Below, piece by piece: positions 1-3,939 of a stretch of DNA of 8,991 nucleotides. The DNA is taken from contig BOCB01000062.1 of assembly GCA_026002695.1 (NCBI GenBank), forward strand, positions 1-8,991. Reading direction: 5' to 3'. The stretch is from Synergistales bacterium (lineage in GTDB: Bacteria > Synergistota > Synergistia > Synergistales > Synergistaceae). Positions within the stretch are counted from its first letter, which is position 1. Each line of letters opens with the position of its first letter. Made by a program: the position numbers and the translations under genes. The notes beneath the pieces were generated by a model that had not been told where the DNA came from, did no database searches, and saw only the letters and a program-made list of their open reading frames with translations.

Positions 1-6
1 AATCAT
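1..6 (-). CDS. Start of a leftward gene cut off by the window edge
   Basis: On the minus strand the sequence reads GGAGG, eight bases, then ATG ATT at the window edge. Only Met-Ile is inside the window, so nothing can be said about the product. The call rests on the well-spaced Shine-Dalgarno (complement of 15-19) and an extended -10 (TG-A-TATAAT, complement of 56-64) about 50 bases upstream. The gene would be divergent from the toxin-antitoxin operon that begins near 227. Confidence 0.45.
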
Positions 7-84
7 ATGCAAAACCTCCGTTTTTATTGATATGACTGTGTTTTTGTCGACATCAATTATATCAAAATCCGGAAGGTTTTGCAT
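7..84. repeat. Long imperfect inverted repeat spanning the leftward promoter
   Basis: ATGCAAAACCT at 7-17 is the exact reverse complement of AGGTTTTGCAT at 74-84. The pairing continues inward with CCG (18-20) against CGG (70-72) after a small bulge, and again with TTGATAT (27-33) against ATATCAA (59-65). One outer arm covers the ribosome binding site of the leftward gene and the other covers its -35 region. This fits a pair of operator sites in inverted orientation, or a large DNA or RNA hairpin. The T-run at 87-93 also makes a rightward terminator possible. Confidence 0.5.
56..64 (-). promoter_or_regulatory. Extended -10 promoter for the leftward gene
   Basis: The minus strand reads TGATATAAT: a perfect TATAAT (complement of 56-61) with the TG one base upstream that marks an extended -10. 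No good -35 hexamer lies 16-18 bases further up, where the sequence is ATGCAA, as expected for extended -10 promoters. Transcription would start near 49, giving a leader of about 43 nt that includes the Shine-Dalgarno at 15-19. Confidence 0.5.
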
Positions 85-106
85 TGTTTTTTTGCCTTGT
101 TTTCAA

Positions 107-119
107 AGCTCAATGAGCT
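107..119. repeat. Perfect 13-bp palindrome
   Basis: AGCTCA, a central A, then TGAGCT. It sits between the leftward promoter and the rightward promoter at 193-220, so it could be an operator shared by the divergent genes. Nothing identifies the regulator. Confidence 0.35.
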
Positions 120-152
120 ACAAATGCCGTCAGCATAAGGGTTTAAGGGCGG

Positions 153-180
153 TTGAGTGTTGGATTTTGGGGAAACTCAA
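153..180. promoter_or_regulatory. Inverted repeat just upstream of the rightward promoter
   Basis: TTGAGT at 153-158 is mirrored by ACTCAA at 175-180, separated by 16 bases and ending 12 bases before the -35 hexamer. A toxin-antitoxin operon that represses itself would be expected to have such a site, but the spacing is wide and the half-sites are short, so this is only suggestive. Confidence 0.25.
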
Positions 181-192
181 ACGCGTGTGAAG

Positions 193-220
193 TTGACAGA
201 ATCCCGCAAGATGGTATTAT
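193..220 (+). promoter_or_regulatory. Sigma-70 promoter of the Panacea toxin-antitoxin operon
   Basis: A perfect -35 TTGACA (193-198), a 16-base spacer and TATTAT (215-220), with TATAAA overlapping at 218-223 as an alternative -10. The start would be near 227, leaving about 90 nt before the ATG at 319. The leader contains a small hairpin, TTCGG at 257-261 with CCGAA at 267-271, flanked by direct copies of AAGTGCT. Confidence 0.7.
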
Positions 221-318
221 AAACATTAAGAACTTTGACCCATGACAGTAAGTGCTTTCGGCTTGTCCGAAGTGCTGAACTCAGGGGTTTTGTGTTATTA
301 AAGCGGGGAGGGAGAACC

Positions 319-936
319 ATGATTCTATATCAAAAGCAAAAAATGGAAAACGCTATTGCTTACTTTGCGTCTGAATACCGTAGACGTAAAGGCCGCTCCC
401 TCACGCAAACATGGATATATAAATTCTTAGCGCTCTTGGATTTTCGTGTTCTGAAAAAGACGGGCACGCCCTGTCTTGGCATTGAATACCACGCGATGAA
501 AATGGGGCCTGTTCCTATAATAATCTATGGAAAGGCAAAAAAGAAAACAGACAAACAGCAGATTTATAAAGGGGAAAAATTTAAGTTCTCCCCCGACGAT
601 GGACAGGTCTCTGTAATCAATACTCAAGAACCTGATCTTGATTTTTTTTCAGATCTTGAGCTTGATGAAATGGACGCTATCTTAGACGAGGGGACAACAG
701 ATGATGCGAATCTCAATCGTATTATTGAAAAAGCGCATGAGGAAATTCGCGCGTGGGGGATAGCGTGGGAAAAGGCGCTAAAAGAGAATAAAAGAGCCAT
801 GCCAATGGACTACACCGAAGAGTTTGAAGGGATAACTGAAAAACCGGCCGAAGAGCTTACCCCTGAAGAAGATCGTTATTTGTGCTACAGAGGTATGCTG
901 ATTAAAGAAAAAGAAGTTTCGGCAAACTGTGCCTGA
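319..936 (+). CDS. Panacea-domain (SocA/DUF4065-like) antitoxin
   Basis: This 205-residue protein resembles the Panacea domain, an antitoxin fold paired in many bacteria and phages with varied small toxins and typified by SocA of Caulobacter. The family hallmark is visible: after an N-terminal helix (NAIAYFASEY), residues 34-70 carry a run of the form YKFLALLDFRVLKKTG followed by AMKMGPVPIIIY. This matches the usual 'K.LYfaD......G......y.A..yGPVp..iY' pattern. The C-terminal part has the expected acidic helix (LELDEMDAILDE) and an H..IRAWGIAW segment. I chose the ATG at 319 because GGGGAGGGAG lies directly upstream. An open frame reaches back to a TTG at 235, but that start has no ribosome binding site and lies only about 8 bases after the predicted transcript start. 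A toxin candidate follows 19 bases downstream. The gene looks intact. Family assignment is from memory of the motif. Confidence 0.8.
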   Translation: MILYQKQKMENAIAYFASEYRRRKGRSLTQTWIYKFLALLDFRVLKKTGTPCLGIEYHAMKMGPVPIIIYGKAKKKTDKQQIYKGEKFKFSPDDGQVSVINTQEPDLDFFSDLELDEMDAILDEGTTDDANLNRIIEKAHEEIRAWGIAWEKALKENKRAMPMDYTEEFEGITEKPAEELTPEEDRYLCYRGMLIKEKEVSANCA

Positions 937-955
937 TTTAGAAAAAACTTCCGCA

Positions 956-985
956 ATGGAAGTTGGCTGTATCTTTTTATGGAAA
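956..985 (+). pseudogene. Out-of-frame 5' end of the toxin gene
   Basis: An ATG at 956 opens a frame reading MEVGCIFLWK before it leaves the toxin frame and stops at 1013-1015. MazF/PemK-like toxins commonly begin with a strand of the form M.vGdIfl, so this looks like the original start. It lies 19 bases after the antitoxin stop, typical for such pairs. One base missing between about 973 and 985, either in the T5 run at 974-978 or in the AAAA that follows, would join it to the frame that starts YPYQKDHEVKDRW. Confidence 0.5.
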
Positions 986-1305
986 ATTACCCCTATCAGA
1001 AAGATCATGAAGTAAAAGACAGATGGTTTGTATATTTAGGAGAAGAGAAATCGGATCCGCTTGAATCAAATGAGGAATTGATTCGTGTCATAGCTGTGAC
1101 AACGACAGCCCAGATAGAGCGTTACGAAGCGCCCGATAAACGATTTGAACGACCGCACGTTAAATTTGAACCAAGACCGGACTTGAGATTTACCGCTCCT
1201 TGTGTACTTGACCTGTCTTTTAATCCAGATGTATTGACGAAAGCTAATTTTATGAAATTTATGAATCAAATAGAAAAAAAGGGCGGCTTTCAGAAGGAGA
1301 ATTGA
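979..1305 (+). CDS. MazF/PemK-like toxin candidate, probably frameshifted near its start
   Basis: The 108-residue reading frame has no close match I can name. Its layout fits small SH3-barrel toxins that cleave RNA: a strand DRWFVYLG, a strand RVIAVTTTAQIERYE, then PHVKF and TAPCVLDLSF. It directly follows a Panacea antitoxin, where the toxin of such modules usually lies. The ATG at 979 has no Shine-Dalgarno (it is preceded by TATCTTTTT) and would remove the first strand. That strand is found out of frame at 956-982 as MEVGCIFLW. I infer a one-base deletion, so the toxin is probably inactive unless it is rescued or the base is a sequencing error. An antitoxin gene that outlives a dead toxin would be selectively neutral. 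The function could also be another Panacea-linked toxin type. Confidence 0.55.
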   Translation: MENYPYQKDHEVKDRWFVYLGEEKSDPLESNEELIRVIAVTTTAQIERYEAPDKRFERPHVKFEPRPDLRFTAPCVLDLSFNPDVLTKANFMKFMNQIEKKGGFQKEN

Positions 1306-1385
1306 GGAAGGTGTATGAAAAGATTTGTTCCTCTCCTTCACACTCGCCCAAACTACGGAAAGCCATCCAATACAATCTACGCTCT

Positions 1386-1436
1386 GCGGGCATTACTAAC
1401 TTAGTAACGCCTGCACGACACAGGCAAATATGCCCG
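1386..1436 (+). repeat. Compact palindromic element, possible three-way junction
   Basis: Two alternative folds are visible. One is a 13-14-bp hairpin, GCGGGCATTACTAA (1386-1399) with TTAGTAACGCCTGC (1401-1414), with one mismatch and one G-U. The other is a closed three-way junction: CGGGCAT (1387-1393) with ATGCCCG (1430-1436) enclosing TACT/AGTA (1394-1397/1403-1406) and GCCTG/CAGGC (1409-1413/1421-1425). It ends 4 bases before the AGGGAG ribosome binding site of the next gene. It may be a short interspersed repeat. A translation of this stretch (SAGITNLVTPAR) seems familiar as a recurrent gene-flanking sequence, but I cannot confirm that here. Confidence 0.5.
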
Positions 1437-1454
1437 ACAAGGGAGTGATGAAAG

Positions 1455-1679
1455 ATGACCACGGCACAAATAGAACGCACAAAGCTATCTCAGATAATCA
1501 GGGATTTACCGGACGAAAAAATAACCGTCGTACTCAACTTCATTGAGGACATATTCGATGATGAGCCGCTGACGGAGGAAGACATAGCGGATTTAGCCGA
1601 AGCCGACGCCGATATAGCTGCGGGGCGAGTGTACGCTTGGGAAGACGTTGAACGCGAGATGGCAGCTTTACCATTATAA
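1455..1679 (+). CDS. Small antitoxin-like protein without a partner
   Basis: This 74-residue acidic protein ends in a segment with the pattern ADIAAGRVYAWEDVEREM. That resembles the C-terminal toxin-binding tail of many small type II antitoxins (of the form 'ediraGrv.s.eEv..el'). The first half, ending in LNFIEDIFDDEPLTEEDIADL, would be a short helical dimerisation or DNA-binding part, though I see no clear helix-turn-helix. The start is supported by AGGGAG at 1440-1445, nine bases before the ATG. A RelE/ParE-type toxin would be expected immediately downstream, but the next gene is unrelated. Either the toxin was lost or the protein now acts in trans. The exact family is not recognised. Confidence 0.6.
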   Translation: MTTAQIERTKLSQIIRDLPDEKITVVLNFIEDIFDDEPLTEEDIADLAEADADIAAGRVYAWEDVEREMAALPL

Positions 1680-1693
1680 GGGGTAATCAACTG

Positions 1694-1750
1694 CTCCGCC
1701 CCGCCGAAATCGTGCCATACTTTGAGTATCTTCCCATAATGGAGGCGGAG
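1694..1750 (+). promoter_or_regulatory. Hairpin that could mask a ribosome binding site
   Basis: CTCCGCC (1694-1700) is the exact complement of GGCGGAG (1744-1750), which is the purine-rich ribosome binding site of the gene starting at 1755. Between them, ATACT (1718-1722) and AGTAT (1726-1730) form a second, inner stem. In RNA this would hide the ribosome binding site until opened. No terminator-type U-tract follows. Confidence 0.4.
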
Positions 1751-1754
1751 ATAG

Positions 1755-2165
1755 ATGACAAACTTAACTGAAACCCTTACATCTGAATTTCGAGTTAGGT
1801 ACGATGGCGATTCTATCCGCAGCGGACGCATAGACGCGCGCACTCTCGCCGATTCCCTTACGGCTATTACCGACACGATTGAACGAGGGAACAAAGTAGT
1901 CAACGGGCGTAATTCCGAAATAGCCGTCAAAGTGAGCGCGGGAATGTTGCCCGGTTCGTTTATTATAAAGATGTTATTGGAAATCGGGGAAATGGCTTCA
2001 TCCGATACTGTCGGAGGGTGGGCCAATATATTAACTCTTATTGGAATAGGCGGCGGCGTGGGAGTGGGCAAGGTTATTTCCAAGCCCTTAATATCTTTCA
2101 TGCGCGAAGCGAAAAACAGACGTATCGTTAAAAGGATCGCCGAATCTGACAGCCGGGTACGGTAA
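1755..2165 (+). CDS. Conserved hypothetical protein, N-terminal half of a frameshifted gene
   Basis: The 136 residues begin with a pattern I associate with a family of unnamed proteins of roughly 270-300 residues: 'F.vrYdG..Ir.GrIDar.LadsL.ai.d', then a SEIAVKVSAGMLPGSFIIK strand. A hydrophobic glycine-rich stretch follows (about residues 87-112, NILTLIGIGGGVGVGKV) that could be one membrane helix, and then a basic segment. The ribosome binding site GGAGGCGGAG lies at 1741-1750. The frame stops at 2163-2165 just as the other frame continues with GTVTLDDGG, so this is half of one protein joined to 2168-2665. The function is unknown. There is no catalytic motif. Confidence 0.6.
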   Translation: MTNLTETLTSEFRVRYDGDSIRSGRIDARTLADSLTAITDTIERGNKVVNGRNSEIAVKVSAGMLPGSFIIKMLLEIGEMASSDTVGGWANILTLIGIGGGVGVGKVISKPLISFMREAKNRRIVKRIAESDSRVR

Positions 2166-2167
2166 CA

Positions 2168-2665
2168 TTGGACGATGGCGGTATCATCGAGGACGCGACG
2201 CCGGAAGTCTTAGACCTATACGAAAGTCTCCCCGTCCGTTTTGCGGTGGAGAGCATGTCGCAAGTTCTTAATACGGATGGTATCGCGTTGATGGAGTTTT
2301 TCGACAGTGAGGGGAGCGATGCTTTAGAAAGGCTTACGAAAGAAGACGTTCCGTCCATGAAAGCCCCTGAGTCCGCCGTGCTTTTAGAAAAGACGGAGGA
2401 AATGATACTTATAATCTCCGCCGCTAATATCTCAGGCGAGCCATCCGGTTGGAGATTCAAAAACGACGAGGGAGCTTCTGATTTTCCCGCCGATGTATTT
2501 GATAGTTCTTTTTTAGACAAGATAAAGAACCGCCAAATTTATTTAAGTCACGGCGACATGGTGCGAGTTAATATTCAGATTCAACAGTCGCGCCCGAGGC
2601 GGAACTTGAAGACGGCATGCTCTGTTATTCGAGTCCTTGAGTTTATTCCATGTGAGGACGCATAA
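2168..2665 (+). CDS. Conserved hypothetical protein, C-terminal half of a frameshifted gene
   Basis: This frame has only a TTG start and no ribosome binding site. Reading upstream in the same frame gives PGTVTLDDGGIIEDATPEV back to a stop at 2147-2149. That is what one expects immediately after the RIAESDSR of the preceding frame, so a single-base change in about 2150-2162 separates two parts of one protein. The C-terminal part has a WRFKNDEG...FPADVFDSSFLDKI segment and ends with a strand-rich region (DMVRVNIQIQQ, SVIRVLEF), giving about 300 residues overall. Programmed frameshifting cannot be excluded, but no slippery heptamer is evident. It ends 6 bases before the convergent pseudogene end. 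Function unknown. Confidence 0.55.
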   Translation: MDDGGIIEDATPEVLDLYESLPVRFAVESMSQVLNTDGIALMEFFDSEGSDALERLTKEDVPSMKAPESAVLLEKTEEMILIISAANISGEPSGWRFKNDEGASDFPADVFDSSFLDKIKNRQIYLSHGDMVRVNIQIQQSRPRRNLKTACSVIRVLEFIPCEDA

Positions 2666-2671
2666 GGGAGC

Positions 2672-3703
2672 CTAATTCATCTCCCGCATCAGCCTCATAA
2701 TCTCCCGCTTCTCGTTCGCCTTCGGGTTGTTCTTCTTGCCCTCGTTAAACTTGCGGTCGTAGGCGGATATGTTATATTGCTTCCTCTTTTTAATCTCCTG
2801 CGCCACGGGGGTTCCTTTTATCCTGAGTCGCTTCAGCTCCGCCTGCGCCTTCTTCCACTCCGGCGAGGACGGTTTGTAACCGCTCTCCCTCACCTCGATG
2901 AAGTTATTAATCGCCCTCGCTTCCTCGGCGGAGCGTTTCGTTTCCTCGTGATTCGCGATGCGCGTCGCGTCGGATTCGACGGACTGACGGATCGGACGGA
3001 ACCCGACCGCCGCCAATGCCTTCTCGCCCGCGGTTTCATACCTGAACTTTGTTCTGTTCCGCTTGTCTTTTGATTCGCCTATCATAAGCGTCTTTATCGG
3101 ATTCGACACGCCGGGGGATATGGCCTCTATCGTGTCGAGGAAGTTCCCGTCGTTGAAAATCCGCGGCATAGTCTGCAATACCCGCACTATGGTTGAGGCG
3201 GCCGGGCCGGGGAGGTCGCTCATGTCGGACGGCAGTATGTCGCCGAGCCCTACCCGCCGGCCTATGTCCACCCCGGCGTTCGCCATCACCCCGTAGAGCA
3301 GCGTCCTCTTTGCCGCGTTCGGCAGCGGGCTGTCCGCGACGGCCTTCTTTATCTCCATTTCAATATCCTCATCCCACAGATGTTTAATCATGTCCTTTAT
3401 CCAGTTGAACAGCGGCATCCCCATCATGCCCGACATCAGGAACATACCGGCAAACCACTTGGCGCGCTCTTTGCCGTTCATGCCGGCCGCAAGCTCCATT
3501 GTCTTTATGGGGTATTTCTTGAACTGGAACATGAGCTGCCCGAGCGGCCCCGTCCGGCGCATGAAATCGGGCGTGTCGGCCACGCCGTAGTCATAGTTGA
3601 CCCTCTCGTTTATCTCCTTCGCGTACTCGACAGCCGCGCTGCGGCTCTTGCCCTCGTCTATGGCCTTGCGGTACGCCGCGTTTATGGTCGTCTTCCTCGC
3701 CAT
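2672..3703 (-). CDS. C-terminal piece of a polyvalent (PLxRFG-type) mobile-element protein
   Basis: The 343 residues carry TGPLGQLMFQFKKYP at about 51-65, the kind of motif that names PLxRFG proteins. These are the C-terminal parts of very large multi-domain proteins encoded by phages and integrative elements and thought to be injected or packaged with the DNA. A hydrophobic stretch (about 83-101) follows. The tail is a long charged helical region rich in Lys and Glu. The ATG at 3703 is probably not a real start: it lies inside a sequence that reads on from the preceding frame (FNLSSAAIN) if one base is restored near 3699. This is therefore the 3' part of the gene that begins at 5519. Base composition is GC-richer than the toxin-antitoxin region to the left. 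Confidence 0.65.
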   Translation of the reverse strand: MARKTTINAAYRKAIDEGKSRSAAVEYAKEINERVNYDYGVADTPDFMRRTGPLGQLMFQFKKYPIKTMELAAGMNGKERAKWFAGMFLMSGMMGMPLFNWIKDMIKHLWDEDIEMEIKKAVADSPLPNAAKRTLLYGVMANAGVDIGRRVGLGDILPSDMSDLPGPAASTIVRVLQTMPRIFNDGNFLDTIEAISPGVSNPIKTLMIGESKDKRNRTKFRYETAGEKALAAVGFRPIRQSVESDATRIANHEETKRSAEEARAINNFIEVRESGYKPSSPEWKKAQAELKRLRIKGTPVAQEIKKRKQYNISAYDRKFNEGKKNNPKANEKREIMRLMREMN

Positions 3704-3939
3704 CTGTTTATCGCGGCGGACGATAGATTGAATATGCCGAGCTTCGCTATTCCGATAACGCTCGTTATTTTACTTGCGAGCATTTCAGCCGGACGGTCGC
3801 CTATGTAGTCGGGGGCATACTTGCCGATCCAGCTGTCGCGTATCCGGTTATTGAGAGTGTTCGCCACGGAGGACGGGACGCCGAGCGCGTCGTTGATATA
3901 GTTCTTCGTGTAACCGGCGACGCCGTGATGCTGATTATC
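3682..3939 (-). pseudogene. Middle piece of the broken polyvalent protein gene
   Basis: A third frame is open here and reads NQHHGVAGYTKNYINDALG, then RDSWIGKYAPDYIGDRP and AKLGIFNLSSAAIN. The text fits between the piece ending at about 3937 (YRVMKDGE) and the piece starting at 3703 (MARKTTINAAY). Its only start codon (GTG at 3867) has no ribosome binding site, so it is not an independent gene. The upstream junction may be more than a one-base shift: in related proteins I would expect additional sequence between the 'VPHFFHAY' region and this one, so an internal deletion is possible. Confidence 0.6.

Noticed and set aside
235..318. N-terminal extension of the Panacea protein starting at TTG 235
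   Set aside because: No ribosome binding site, almost at the predicted transcript start, and the residues do not look like part of the domain. ATG 319 has an excellent ribosome binding site.
1679..1768. Frame reading LRPAEIVPYFEYLPIMEAEIDDKLN before the gene at 1755
   Set aside because: It looks protein-like and could be the tail of a lost gene, but it has no start codon with a ribosome binding site and no recognisable family. It overlaps the masking hairpin.
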